From the NCBI RefSeq assembly GCF_000189535.1, contig NC_015145.1, positions 620,001 through 684,000 of the forward strand: 64,000 nt of DNA, written 5' to 3'. The position numbers and the translations under genes were made by a program. This document shows positions 9,971 through 20,146 of this stretch, piece after piece. Position 1 is the stretch's first letter, and every line of letters starts with the position of its first letter. The notes beneath the pieces were generated by a model. That model made no database searches and was not told the origin of the DNA. It saw nothing but the letters and a program-made list of their open reading frames with translations. This stretch comes from Pseudarthrobacter phenanthrenivorans Sphe3 (lineage in GTDB: Bacteria > Actinomycetota > Actinomycetes > Actinomycetales > Micrococcaceae).

Positions 9971-11287
9971 GTGTTTCGTTTTCAGCGTCTGATTGCGTTG
10001 GGCGCCGTGATGGGACTGGCGGGGTGTGCAGCGCCAGCCCCGCCGCCGGCGGAGCCGGAGCTCCTCACGGCCGACGGCGTCGAGCGGGTCTCGGTGGACC
10101 GTGCGGACTACGCCGCTGAACTGCGCTCCTTCCGGGCTTCCACGTATGTCCTCGGCGAAGCGTTGCTGGCCGACGGCGGCGACGGTGCCAACGGGAACGT
10201 GGTGTCCTCGCCCGGGAGCTTCCTGATTGCCCTCGCCATGCTGCGTGCAGGTGCCACCGGCGGGACCGCGGCGGAGATGGACAGCATCCTGCAATTTCCC
10301 GCTGAAAAGCGCGATGAGGCCATGAACTCGGTCCTCCGCTCCCTCGAAAAGTTCGACGGCGACCCTGGCACCGTGGATGAGGACAACCCGCCGCGGAAGC
10401 CGGTCATGCACTCGGCCAACGGGCTGTTCGTGGACAATGACGTGCCTACCGGGCAGGCCTTCCTGGACACCCTGGCACGGCATTATGGAACCGGCGTTTA
10501 TCCCGTGGATTTCAGCGATGAGGGGACAACCAAGCCCGCCATCGATGCCTGGGTGAACAGGAATACCGGCGGCAGGATCAAGGAAGCCCCGGCAGAGTAC
10601 GACCCCGACAACACCTTCAGCCTGCTCAACACGTTGTACTTCGCCTCTGCCTGGAGCACACCTTTCGATCCGAACGCCACCTCTGACCTGCCCTTCACCA
10701 CAGCGGCGGGCGAGGAAATCAACGTGCCGGCCATGCACAACGAACTCAGGATGAAATATGCGGAAGGCGCGGGCTGGCAGGGCGTGGATCTTCCCTATGC
10801 CGATGGTTTCGTCATGCGCCTGGTCCTGCCCGCGGAGACCTCCCCTGCAGCTGACACAGCTGCTTCCACCGACACTCCCGCCCCTGCGGCCTTCGCAGCG
10901 GAGAAACTGACGGAAATCGCGGACACGTTTGATGCGGCCCAGCCTGCGTCAGTCCGGATCCAGCTGCCGCGCTGGGACCACAGGTCCAGCTTTAACCTCC
11001 GCAAGGTCTTCGAGGCGCTGGGACTGGAGAACATGCTCGGCACCACGGAGGACTTCAACAACATCCAGCCGCAGATGATGATCACCCAGGCCGCCCAGGC
11101 TGCCAACATCACGGTGGCCGAGAAGGGGACCATTGCCGCCGCGGTGACCCAGATCAACGGAATGGCCACCAGCGCTCCACCGGAGCCCGAGCGGACCATC
11201 GAGTTCGACCGGCCGTTCCACTACCAGATCGTGCACGGTGAAACCGGGCTGCCGCTGTTCATGGGAACTGTCGCCGACCCCCGGTGA
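9971..11287 (+). CDS. serpin-family protease inhibitor lipoprotein
   Basis: Secreted, lipid-anchored serpin of 438 residues. A short signal peptide ends in a lipobox (GLAGC). Serpin hallmarks are VVSSPGSFLIALAMLRAGA near the N-terminus, FSLLNTLYFASAW in the middle and FDRPFHYQIVHGETGLPLFMG near the C-terminus. The reactive-loop hinge reads EKGTIAAAVT from about residue 384, small-residue rich as in inhibitory serpins. Counting 17 from the hinge Glu puts P1 at a Thr (MAT-SAPP). The GTG at 9971 was chosen because GGGGAGG lies 8 nt upstream and it puts the signal peptide at the N-terminus; a GTG at 9950 is the alternative. The target protease is unknown; Thr at P1 would suit elastase- or subtilisin-like enzymes. 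Confidence 0.9.
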   Translation: MFRFQRLIALGAVMGLAGCAAPAPPPAEPELLTADGVERVSVDRADYAAELRSFRASTYVLGEALLADGGDGANGNVVSSPGSFLIALAMLRAGATGGTAAEMDSILQFPAEKRDEAMNSVLRSLEKFDGDPGTVDEDNPPRKPVMHSANGLFVDNDVPTGQAFLDTLARHYGTGVYPVDFSDEGTTKPAIDAWVNRNTGGRIKEAPAEYDPDNTFSLLNTLYFASAWSTPFDPNATSDLPFTTAAGEEINVPAMHNELRMKYAEGAGWQGVDLPYADGFVMRLVLPAETSPAADTAASTDTPAPAAFAAEKLTEIADTFDAAQPASVRIQLPRWDHRSSFNLRKVFEALGLENMLGTTEDFNNIQPQMMITQAAQAANITVAEKGTIAAAVTQINGMATSAPPEPERTIEFDRPFHYQIVHGETGLPLFMGTVADPR

Positions 11288-11324
11288 GAACGTCCGGGAC
11301 CGTCCGCCGTCGTCCCCGCCCTCA

Positions 11325-11419
11325 GACGCTCCATCAGCTAATGCAGGAAAAGCCGGAACCCTCTTGCACCGGGTGCAAGAGGGTTCCGGAAAAACGCACA
11401 TCAAGTGAGAGAGCGTCCG
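11325..11419. repeat. nested palindromic repeat, copy 3 (divergent core)
   Basis: The outer right arm AAGTGAGAGAGCGTC is intact and the left arm is degenerate (GACGCTCCATCAGC). The inner palindrome has a different sequence: CCGGAACCCTCTTGCACC and its exact complement across a single base (11353-11389). It sits between the convergent serpin and pdxK genes. Keeping the nested architecture while exchanging the core sequence suggests selection on structure. Confidence 0.75.
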
Positions 11420-11443
11420 GGGTGGGGTGGGGTGGGTGGCGGG

Positions 11444-12316
11444 CTAGCGGATCCCGCCCTGCCACAGGGCATCGAACGGCGCACCGGACGCCACGCGGTT
11501 CCGGGTGCCTGCGGTTACGAAAGCTTTGGCAGTGCGCGCAGCCTCAAGCGGGGACGCCCCCTTGGCGAGCTCGGCAGTCACGGCAGCGGCCAGCGAGCAG
11601 CCGGCGCCGGACACCGCCACCTCGCCCACCTTTGGGGCGCTCAGGACTTCCATGGTTTCGCCGTCGTAGAAGACGTCCACGGCGTCCGGGCCTTCCAGCC
11701 GCACCCCGCCCTTGGCGAGCACGGCGGCGCCGCTGAGCTCATGGATGCGGACGGCGGCGGCCTTGAGGGACTCAACGTCCGTGATGTCCAGGCCGGACAG
11801 CGATTCGGCCTCGAAGTGGTTGGGCGTGACGAAGGTGGCCAGCGGCAGGATCTGCGCCTTGAGGGCTTGATCGGTGTCCAGCGCGTGCCCCGGCTCCTGG
11901 CCCTTGCAGATCAGGACCGGATCCAGGACCACGTTGCCGAACCTGTTGTCCGCCAGGGCGCCGGCAACGGTGGCAATGGTGGCCGGGCTGCCGAGCATAC
12001 CGATCTTGACGGTGTCCAGCACCGGCCTGCCGTCCAGCGGCTCCCCGTCCCGCGCGGGACCATAGGCCGCCGTCGTTGCCTCCAGCTGGTCCGCGATGAC
12101 CTGCTGATCCACCGGGACAAAGCGGTGGTTCCAGCTGTCGTTCGGGTTGAACGAGACGATGCAGGTGAGGTTGGCGATGCCAAACACACCCAGCTCCTGG
12201 AAAGTCTTCAGGTCCGCCTGGGCGCCTGCGCCGCCGGTGGCTTCGGAACCTGCAATGGTGAGGACTACCGCCGGAGCGGCAAAGGGCTGGGGTGCGTCAA
12301 CGGAAACGGAAGTCAT
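11444..12316 (-). CDS. pdxK: pyridoxine/pyridoxal kinase (PdxK/ThiD-like ribokinase family)
   Basis: ATP-dependent kinase of the ThiD/PdxK family, 290 residues. It carries [20 protein letters not shown] near the N-terminus, [26 protein letters not shown], the [19 protein letters not shown] stretch and an anion-hole/catalytic segment [19 protein letters not shown]. These segments resemble the Bacillus PdxK branch more than strict ThiD. It therefore probably phosphorylates vitamin B6 vitamers, possibly also hydroxymethylpyrimidine. No thiamine genes or TPP riboswitch are nearby. Database pipelines may call it ThiD. Confidence 0.82.
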   Translation of the reverse strand: MTSVSVDAPQPFAAPAVVLTIAGSEATGGAGAQADLKTFQELGVFGIANLTCIVSFNPNDSWNHRFVPVDQQVIADQLEATTAAYGPARDGEPLDGRPVLDTVKIGMLGSPATIATVAGALADNRFGNVVLDPVLICKGQEPGHALDTDQALKAQILPLATFVTPNHFEAESLSGLDITDVESLKAAAVRIHELSGAAVLAKGGVRLEGPDAVDVFYDGETMEVLSAPKVGEVAVSGAGCSLAAAVTAELAKGASPLEAARTAKAFVTAGTRNRVASGAPFDALWQGGIR

Positions 12317-12391
12317 GGCACTATCCTGCCATCCGCCGTCGGACGCTTCCTTGTGGTGCTGAACAGCCGGGACAGGCCAACGGTGTTCAAG

Positions 12392-12862
12392 TCAACGGTG
12401 CTCGGGACCAAGGGCAGGGGCGCCGTCCCCGCCGGCCTGCTCTTCGCCGGCCAGGTTGAGGCGTACGAGCCGCCACACGGCCAGGCGTCCAAGGGCCAGC
12501 GAGCAGCCGCCGGTGAGAGCGGCGCCGGCAGCAAAGGTCAGCAGGTAATCCGGCCGCGGTGCCGGGCCCGCTGCGATCAGCGCGAAGACAAGTCCCAGGG
12601 CAGCACCCAGCCCCGCGAAGGCTGCCACGTGCAGCCACTGGTTGCGGACCGGCTGGAGCAGGATGGCAAGGGGTGCTCCCAGGCAGAAGGCCAGGACTAT
12701 CGCCGGCAGCGCGCCGTAGCCCACGGTCATCAGCAGGGCGGGCCAGAAACCGAACCAGTGCCGCACCATGAATGCCAGCACGGCCGCTGCGCACACCAGG
12801 CTGACCAGTGTTGCCAGGGCCAGCGCACCGGTCCCCAGCACCACCCTGCGGGGCCGGCTCAC
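12392..12862 (-). CDS. small integral membrane protein of unknown function
   Basis: 156 residues with four predicted transmembrane helices (roughly residues 8-32, 38-66, 75-97 and 105-128) and a charged Gly-rich C-terminal tail. Its GTG start overlaps the stop of the preceding epimerase gene (GTGA), so it is translated as the second gene of that operon. I do not recognise the family. The frame is supported by the overlap and the periodic hydrophobicity. Confidence 0.7.
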   Translation of the reverse strand: MSRPRRVVLGTGALALATLVSLVCAAAVLAFMVRHWFGFWPALLMTVGYGALPAIVLAFCLGAPLAILLQPVRNQWLHVAAFAGLGAALGLVFALIAAGPAPRPDYLLTFAAGAALTGGCSLALGRLAVWRLVRLNLAGEEQAGGDGAPALGPEHR

Positions 12863-13788
12863 GCCCTGCCCCTGGCAATCTGCTGGAGGGCCCGGCCAAG
12901 TTCCGGCTGGCTGTAGACGAATCCGGCGTCCAGCAGTTTCTGCGGCTGGACCCAGCGGCTCTTCAGCACCAGCTCCGGCTCGGTCCGGATCAGCACGGCG
13001 CCGGCGCGCAGCAGCCAGGCGGGCGTGGGGAGGCCAGCAGGGGAGCGGTGTGCACGCCGGACCAGCCTCATCAGTTCACGGTTGGACACTACATCCGGGG
13101 AGGCAACATTCACGGGACCGGTGATGTCCGTCCTGGTGTGCAGGAACCGGGCGCACCGGTACAGATCCTCCACATGGATCCAGCTGAACCTTTGCCGGCC
13201 GCTGCCCATGCGTCCGCCCAGCCCAAGCCGCGCCAGGACACTCAAGGGGCGCAGCGCTCCGCCGCCCCGGCCCAGCACGATGGAGATCCGCAACGGGATC
13301 TTCCGGGTTCCGGGGGTGGCGGCGGCATCCAGGGCCGCTTCCCACGCCCGGGCCACCTCCACCGAGAAGCCACTCCCCAGTTCACCGTCGCTTTCAGTCT
13401 GGGGACGGTCGACGGCGTCCCGGTAGATCGTGCCCGTGCTGGCATTGAGCCAGGTCGACGGCGGCTGCCGGCATTGTGCGACAGCGCGGCCGAGTGCCGC
13501 GGTGGTGTCCACCCTGGAGTGGAGGATGGCGGCTTTGTTGCGCGCGTTGTAGCGGCAGGACACGGAGCGTCCGGCAAGGTTGATGAGGAGTTCGGCACCG
13601 GCCAGTACCCGGGTAAGGGCGGCGCCGTCGTCCCAGTTCGCCCACGCTTCGCCCGCTGCGGCGCTGCGCCTGCGGCTGCCCCGGCCAATGCTGCGCACCG
13701 TCCAGCCGTCAGCTTGGAAGCGGGCACGGAAGTATGTGCCGATGAAGCCGGACGCCCCTGCCAGCACCACTGTCCTCGTCCTGTCCAT
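12859..13788 (-). CDS. TIGR01777-type NAD-dependent epimerase/dehydratase family protein
   Basis: Extended short-chain dehydrogenase-like protein of 309 residues. The N-terminal Rossmann motif is VVLAGASGFIGTYF. Typical family segments are LINLAGRSVSCRYN, NASTGTIYRD and a C-terminal DUF1731-like part (RTEPELVLKSRWVQPQKLLD). The ATG at 13788 was chosen because AAGGA precedes it and the fold starts right after; an upstream ATG at 13830 adds a tail overlapping the TetR gene. It probably sits in an operon TetR (stop 13823)-epimerase-membrane protein. The substrate is unknown; family members are often DUF1731 sugar-epimerase-like proteins of undefined role. Confidence 0.85.
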   Translation of the reverse strand: MDRTRTVVLAGASGFIGTYFRARFQADGWTVRSIGRGSRRRSAAAGEAWANWDDGAALTRVLAGAELLINLAGRSVSCRYNARNKAAILHSRVDTTAALGRAVAQCRQPPSTWLNASTGTIYRDAVDRPQTESDGELGSGFSVEVARAWEAALDAAATPGTRKIPLRISIVLGRGGGALRPLSVLARLGLGGRMGSGRQRFSWIHVEDLYRCARFLHTRTDITGPVNVASPDVVSNRELMRLVRRAHRSPAGLPTPAWLLRAGAVLIRTEPELVLKSRWVQPQKLLDAGFVYSQPELGRALQQIARGRA

Positions 13789-13822
13789 GGTTCCTTCACG
13801 GTTGTTGCCCGCTGTGCCGGCA

Positions 13823-14479
13823 CTAGTCATTGATGGTCCTGCGCAGGCTGAGGGCCTCGTCCACGAGTTTGCCGGCTCCTGGCAGCCGCGCCATCGAGAG
13901 GACCCTGGCCAGCAGCGGGACGGCCCCGTCCACGAGTTTCCGGCTCCGCCGCTGTTCTTCCGAGCCGTCGTAAACCCAGAAAAGCGTCAGGCCCATGTAT
14001 GCGAGCCAGAGCAACTCAGGCAGGGCGGGACGGAGCTTCGCGGGCGCCTGCGGGCGTGCCCCATCGAGTGCAGACCGGAAGATTGCCTGCGACGCCTCCC
14101 GTGCGGCTGCGGAATCCGCAGTGAACGGGTTGGCCGGGGAACTGGGCCGGATTGCGGTGGCCAGGAAATCGCCACCGAACCGGTGATAGGGCCCCATCAC
14201 GTCCAGTCCTGTGTGCAGGACCGCCTTCAGTCGCCCTCCGAGGTCAGAGCTGTGCGCCATGGCCTCGGCGGCTTTGGCAGCGTGCTCCTGCTGGATCTGC
14301 AGGTACAGCTCCTGCACCAAGTCATCCTTGGAGGCGAAGTAGTAGTAGGCATTGCCCACAGAGATGCCGGCCTCGGCGGCTATGGCCCTCATGGTGGTCT
14401 TGGCGAAGCCAACCTCACGGAACATCCGCAGCGCAACGTCGGCTACCAGCCGGCGGGTCTGCTCACTCTTGACCGCCAT
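13823..14479 (-). CDS. TetR-family transcriptional regulator
   Basis: 218 residues. The N-terminal helix-turn-helix has the family signature FREVGFAKTTMRAIAAEAG followed by ISVGNAYYYFASKDDLVQEL. The C-terminal ligand domain is helical with no recognisable ligand signature. The ATG at 14479 was chosen (GGGGGGA upstream; product begins MAVKSEQTRR). It is first in a row with the epimerase-like gene 34 nt downstream and is divergent from yhhQ, so both are candidate targets. Confidence 0.92.
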   Translation of the reverse strand: MAVKSEQTRRLVADVALRMFREVGFAKTTMRAIAAEAGISVGNAYYYFASKDDLVQELYLQIQQEHAAKAAEAMAHSSDLGGRLKAVLHTGLDVMGPYHRFGGDFLATAIRPSSPANPFTADSAAAREASQAIFRSALDGARPQAPAKLRPALPELLWLAYMGLTLFWVYDGSEEQRRSRKLVDGAVPLLARVLSMARLPGAGKLVDEALSLRRTIND

Positions 14480-14666
14480 TGAATCCCCCCGGATTTGAAC
14501 ATGTTCAGGAGAAGTATGGCACAACTGGACCTTGCCAGTTCGTCCGGCCCTGGCAGCGCCTGCCGGCGGTTTTCCGCTGCAGTGGGAGAATGGGCTGACA
14601 GTGCTAATACAGCCGGTCCTCCCGCTCCCCGGAGGCCGAGCGAACCACTACGGACGGACTTCCCCC

Positions 14667-15410
14667 ATGGCATCAGCTCCAGGCCACAGCGCCCTGCCCC
14701 ACACCCCTGCGACGCCGGGAGGCGCACGCTTCGCCTCGATCGGTTCCCCCTATTTCGGAATCATGCTGGCCATCATGGCCGTGGTGCTGATCCTGTCCAA
14801 CATCGGTGCGTCCAAGGGTGTTGCCATTGGACCGATCATCACGGACGGCGGCTTCTTCCTCTTTCCGCTCGCCTACATCCTGGGCGACGTCATCAGCGAG
14901 GTGTACGGCTTCAAGGTGGCGCGCAAGGCCATCTTCACCACTTTCGGGCTGTCCGTTTTCGCGTCGCTGTGCTACTGGGTGATCATCGCCCTCCCGGGCT
15001 TTGATGATGAGTTCGGGACGTCCAAGCAGGCAGCCCTGGAGGGTGCCCTGGGCCCGGTGCCGCAGATCGTGCTGGCTTCGCTGCTGGCCTTCCTGGCCGG
15101 ACAGACCATCAACTCGTGGATCCTGGTGCGCATGAAGGCCCGCTCCGGGGAAAAGTCCCTGTGGGCCCGGATCATGGGTTCCTCGGTGGCAGGGGAATTC
15201 GTGGATACGCTGATTTTCTGCAGCATTGCCGCCCCGGTCATCGGAATCGGAGACTTCGGCACGTTCCTGAACTACGTGGTGGTGGGCTTCGTGTACAAGA
15301 CCCTCGTGGAGTTCATCCTGGTGCCGGTTACCACCCTGGTGATCCGTTGGGTGAAGAAACGGGAACCAAGCTACGGGGCCCCGAACGCTGCGGTGACGGA
15401 CGCCGCATAG
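14667..15410 (+). CDS. yhhQ: queuosine precursor transporter (YhhQ/QPTR family)
   Basis: Six-helix inner-membrane transporter that imports queuine/preQ precursors, 247 residues. The family is recognisable from VLILSNIGASKGVAIG, FPLAYILGDVISEVYGFK, LAGQTINSWILVRMKAR and the C-terminal FVYKTLVEFILVPVTTLV. The ATG at 14667 gives the normal length. It has no clear ribosome site (a C-run precedes it), and an open frame extends to 14532. No preQ1 riboswitch could be supported in the 187-bp upstream region. The tRNA-guanine transglycosylase tgt is two genes away on the other strand, consistent with queuosine salvage rather than synthesis, since no queCDEF is in view. Confidence 0.9.
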   Translation: MASAPGHSALPHTPATPGGARFASIGSPYFGIMLAIMAVVLILSNIGASKGVAIGPIITDGGFFLFPLAYILGDVISEVYGFKVARKAIFTTFGLSVFASLCYWVIIALPGFDDEFGTSKQAALEGALGPVPQIVLASLLAFLAGQTINSWILVRMKARSGEKSLWARIMGSSVAGEFVDTLIFCSIAAPVIGIGDFGTFLNYVVVGFVYKTLVEFILVPVTTLVIRWVKKREPSYGAPNAAVTDAA

Positions 15411-15482
15411 CCGCCGCCCGGCGTCGTACCCGCCAACTGCGGCGAAACCGCCGGAACGCTGCGTGCCCGCCGGGTGGCCGCG

Positions 15483-16232
15483 TCAGCCCTTGAGGGCACC
15501 GTCCAGCAGGGCGCGGAGCTCACGGAAGTGCCGTTCCGTGGCTTCGGGATTGAACGCCGAGGTGTCCGCCATCGAGTAGCCGTGCGGTGCCCCCGGGTAC
15601 ACCTGGTTGGAAGCCGTGAGTCCCGCAGCCTCCAGCGCAGCACCCAGCCGGGCTACGGCGTCGGGAGCCATACTGGGGTCGCGGTCGGCGTGGCCGAACA
15701 CGAACTGCGCCCGGGCCCGGGCCAGTCCCAGGTGCGGGCTGTCCGGCTCATCCGTGGCCAGCCCGCCGCCGTGGAATCCGCCGCATGCTGCCACGACTTC
15801 CGGGTGGGCCGTAGCAGTCCTGATCGCGAGGCGGGCTCCCATGCAGTAGCCCACCGTGCCAATGGGGCCCGGCTGGACGCCGTCCAGCGCACCGACGGCC
15901 GCCACCCACGCGTCAATGTCCCGCAGCGCCCGCTCCGCCGTCAGCCGGCCGATCCGGGCGAACGCCGGCCTCCCGGCCGCCTGCCTGCCCTCGGGGGTGG
16001 TCATGTCCGCTTTCGGGGCAAGTTCCGCAACCGTCCCCTCCCGGTAGAAGACGTTCGGGGCCAGGACCACATAGCCCCAGTCCGCCACGTGCTGGGCCAT
16101 TTCCTGGATGCGGGGCCGCAGGCCGAAGGCGTCCATGTACATAATGACGCCGGGGAAAGGGCCGTCGCCGGAGGAGGGGCGGGCCACAAGGGCTTCGGCG
16201 GTGCCTTCCGCGGCGGGAATTCTGATGAGCAT
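15483..16232 (-). CDS. dienelactone hydrolase family protein
   Basis: Alpha/beta hydrolase of 249 residues in the dienelactone hydrolase family, usually cytosolic. It has the nucleophile elbow GYCMG with Cys near residue 130 in place of Ser, an acid in the FGHADRD segment and the His in APHGYS. The N-terminal FPGVIMYMDAFGLRP is typical. The natural substrate is not predictable; many relatives hydrolyse carboxymethylene-butenolides or esters. It lies between yhhQ and tgt, with 42 bp to the tgt stop, so it may be read after tgt. Confidence 0.9.
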   Translation of the reverse strand: MLIRIPAAEGTAEALVARPSSGDGPFPGVIMYMDAFGLRPRIQEMAQHVADWGYVVLAPNVFYREGTVAELAPKADMTTPEGRQAAGRPAFARIGRLTAERALRDIDAWVAAVGALDGVQPGPIGTVGYCMGARLAIRTATAHPEVVAACGGFHGGGLATDEPDSPHLGLARARAQFVFGHADRDPSMAPDAVARLGAALEAAGLTASNQVYPGAPHGYSMADTSAFNPEATERHFRELRALLDGALKG

Positions 16233-16274
16233 CCGGTCAGGATACCGGAACCGGTTTCGACGGCGGCTCTGCCG

Positions 16275-17612
<1,338 letters not shown>

Positions 17613-18341
17613 TCAGCTGATCGGTTCCGATGTGGGGTAGTTCTCAGCCCGCCAGGCGTCCCACGACGAGCGGATGGCGTCCAGCCGGCCGGCGCCGAGG
17701 TCGTAGGTGGAAGCGATGACCATGGACCCCTCGCCTTCTGCGCGTACGTCCTTGATGGCAGGATGGTCGGCCACCACCAGGAGTCCCTCGCCGTGCTCCG
17801 CGTAGCTGTGGACAGTGACGCCCACCTGGTGGCTGGTCCGGTACCAGACTTTCCCGCTGATCTCCTCGCCGGTGCCCAGGGTCAGCTGATAGGGCTCGCC
17901 CGGCTCCGGGAGGCTGGCCAGGCCCAGCTTCTCGATCGCGGAGCCCTGCCCTTCCGTCAGGTGCAGGAACAGCGTGTGGCGCTTGCCGTGCGGGTGGCGT
18001 TCCAGGGCGAAGCGGAGCTGCTGGAGGAACGTGAGCCAGCCCTGGGTGATGTCCTCGTCCCAGGCGGCCCACTCGGAATTGTGGTCCAGGGCGCCGCGCG
18101 TCACGCTGACCTGGGTTCCGTTGGGCACCGGTTTAAGCTCGAACGTGTCCCCGCCGTGGACGGTGAGGCTTGTATGGTCCGGCGACTCCACAACGTCATC
18201 GGAGAAGTAGATCTCCTTGATCTCTGCGTCCAGGTCCTCAGCCTGCCAGCCATGCCATTGGGCTACCTTGGACGGTTCACGCAGCATGGTCCAGACCTGC
18301 GGCGCATCGGCGTTGATCACTACGCTCAGATTGTTCGTCAT
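17613..18341 (-). CDS. SRPBCC-domain (START/AHSA1-like) protein
   Basis: 242 residues with the AHSA1/START-like beginning NLSVVINADAPQVWTMLREP followed by a polyketide-cyclase-like strand pattern (TSLTVHGGDTFELKP and GALDHNSEWAAWDEDITQGW). The fold forms a hydrophobic ligand cavity, but no catalytic residue or ligand is predictable. The ATG at 18341 was chosen because the domain begins there; upstream codons are a shadow. It lies 82 bp downstream of the larger hypothetical gene, so the two may be co-transcribed. A second SRPBCC gene is at 50225. Confidence 0.82.
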   Translation of the reverse strand: MTNNLSVVINADAPQVWTMLREPSKVAQWHGWQAEDLDAEIKEIYFSDDVVESPDHTSLTVHGGDTFELKPVPNGTQVSVTRGALDHNSEWAAWDEDITQGWLTFLQQLRFALERHPHGKRHTLFLHLTEGQGSAIEKLGLASLPEPGEPYQLTLGTGEEISGKVWYRTSHQVGVTVHSYAEHGEGLLVVADHPAIKDVRAEGEGSMVIASTYDLGAGRLDAIRSSWDAWRAENYPTSEPIS

Positions 18342-18423
18342 AGCCCCGAATGTACAACTCCCGCCCGGCGGCGGGTAGGGGTAATTTGCCCCTGGTGGAC
18401 GCGGGGCCCGGGCAGGGGCAGCC

Positions 18424-19443
18424 CTAGGCGCGGACGGCCTCGAGCTCGTTGCTGATGCGGCGCTCCAGTTCGCCCATGCCGATGGTTTCCGAACCGCCGT
18501 GCGCGCGCAGGAAGAGCAGGGATTCCAGCCGGAGCAGGCGCCATTCCCGCTCCGCGTCGTGGTTGGAGTTGTCGATGGAGCGGAAGATTTCCTTGTCATA
18601 CAGGTTGGGCTCGTTGAGCGAGCGCTGGCGGACCTTGGCCGCCATCCTGGCCTTGAAAGGATCTGTTTCCTGGTTTTCCGGCGTCCGGATCAGCTTTTCG
18701 TACACCTCTGCCCGCTCCGCCTGGCCGTCCTGCCGGCAAATGTAGCTGGACAGGGCCAGGGACGCCTCCACCGAGGCCCACCGGCCCGGGTTCCCGTCGA
18801 AGGGCAGGACGTTGAGCAGGTCTGCCACGGCCAGGGCACCGTCCGCGTCCTTGAGCGTGATGAACAGTTCGTGGGCCAGATCGCTCAGGTCCTTCAGGCA
18901 GCTGCCCGACTTGAAGTTGACCCCCTTGGCCAGCCGGTCGGCCAGCAGCAGGACTCCCATGGCATCCGGGTGGGCTTCCGCGGCAGCCTCCACCACCGAT
19001 TCAGGCGTTCCCTCGGGCCCGGGAATCAGCGCAAGGTCCTCCTCGCTGGGTCCGCTCACCGCCGGCGGGACCGGAGGGAGGGGAGGTACGACGACGGCGG
19101 GCGCGGCAGCACCGGGCGCGGGCTCTTCGCCGGGCTGCTGGGCCTGTGCCTGCCCCGCATCTCCCGCTGCCGGGGCAGGGAGGCCTGCTGCCGGCGGAAG
19201 CTGCGTGGCGGCGTCGGGCGTTCCGTCCACAACCTTCACCGCAGTGCCCACGGCGATGCGCAGGGTGCCGCCCCCGGAGAGGCTGGCAAGCACCAGTGCG
19301 GGCGCTCCATAATCGTCCCGCTCAAGCTCGACCTGGTGTATCTCGGCCGTCCGCGCGCCGTCGGGCAGGACGATGTGGGTGCCGGTACCCAGGGATCCAG
19401 CCTGCTGTTCACGATGGGGCCGGGCGGCTGGTGTTTCGGTCAT
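18424..19443 (-). CDS. conserved-looking hypothetical protein with Pro/Ala-rich linker
   Basis: 339 residues. The N-terminal part (about 1-75) resembles a small beta-rich domain (THIVLPDGARTAEIHQVEL). A low-complexity Ala/Pro/Gln linker runs about 80-130, and the C-terminal half is helical with repeated hydrophobic heptads, looking like tetratricopeptide-type helices (AHELFITLKDADGALAVADL and YICRQDGQAERAEVYEKL). No signal peptide or membrane helix was seen. AAGGAC precedes the ATG. Function unknown. Confidence 0.75.
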   Translation of the reverse strand: MTETPAARPHREQQAGSLGTGTHIVLPDGARTAEIHQVELERDDYGAPALVLASLSGGGTLRIAVGTAVKVVDGTPDAATQLPPAAGLPAPAAGDAGQAQAQQPGEEPAPGAAAPAVVVPPLPPVPPAVSGPSEEDLALIPGPEGTPESVVEAAAEAHPDAMGVLLLADRLAKGVNFKSGSCLKDLSDLAHELFITLKDADGALAVADLLNVLPFDGNPGRWASVEASLALSSYICRQDGQAERAEVYEKLIRTPENQETDPFKARMAAKVRQRSLNEPNLYDKEIFRSIDNSNHDAEREWRLLRLESLLFLRAHGGSETIGMGELERRISNELEAVRA

Positions 19444-19531
19444 GGGAGTCCTTAAGTTCTCTTGCGGTCCGCCCTACAGTCTACAAAGGCGGGCACCGGA
19501 AATCGGGGACCCCCAGGTTGCAGCGGCGGCG

Positions 19532-20071
19532 TCAGAAGCCCACGCCGGCGTAGGACAGCGCCTGGCGGATGAGGCCGCCGCGGCCGCCCGAAAACTCCAT
19601 CTGGACGCCCGGGCTGAGGACTTCCTCGGGGGTCATCCATGTCAGCTCCAGGGCATCCTGGCGCGGCTCGCACTCGCCGGTGACCGGGATGACGTAGGCA
19701 AGCGAGACGGCGTGTTGCCTGTCGTCGGTGAAGCCTGTCTGGGACGGTGCGGGGAAGTATTCCGCCACCGTGAAGGGGACGGGACTGATGGGCAGCTGGG
19801 GGAACGCCAGCGGTCCCAGGTCCTTTTCCATGTGCCGCAGCAGGGCGGCACGGATGGTTTCGCGGTAGATGACGCGGCCCGACACGAGCGAGCGGACCAT
19901 GGTCCCGTCCTCGTCCGCCTGCAGCAGGGTTCCTACCTCGTTCACGAACCCCAATGGGTCCAGCCTGACCGGAACTGCTTCCACGTACACCATGGGCAGC
20001 CGCCCGCGTGCCTCAAAGAGGTCTTCTTCGGAGAGCCAGCCGGGATTCGGGTCAGGTGTGCGCACGTTCAT
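19532..20071 (-). CDS. NUDIX-like DUF4916 family protein
   Basis: 179 residues resembling the actinobacterial DUF4916 NUDIX-like family (WLSEEDLFEARGRLPMVYVE, LGFVNEVGTLLQ). The Nudix box is degenerate: the Gly-x5-Glu and following Arg are kept (GRVIYRETIRAALLRHMEKD) but the expected REUxEE is RHMEKD. The usual metal-dependent pyrophosphatase activity is therefore doubtful. It stands alone, with the VOC gene converging 75 bp beyond in the same direction. Function unknown. Confidence 0.75.
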   Translation of the reverse strand: MNVRTPDPNPGWLSEEDLFEARGRLPMVYVEAVPVRLDPLGFVNEVGTLLQADEDGTMVRSLVSGRVIYRETIRAALLRHMEKDLGPLAFPQLPISPVPFTVAEYFPAPSQTGFTDDRQHAVSLAYVIPVTGECEPRQDALELTWMTPEEVLSPGVQMEFSGGRGGLIRQALSYAGVGF

Positions 20072-20146
20072 GGTTAAGTTCTACCCCATGGGACCCTGCG
20101 GGGCGGGTGATGCTCCGCTCCCGGCGGAATGCGTCGGCCGGGCCGG

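Noticed and set aside
14480..14666. Possible preQ1 riboswitch before yhhQ
   Set aside because: No convincing pseudoknot or conserved aptamer bases could be drawn.
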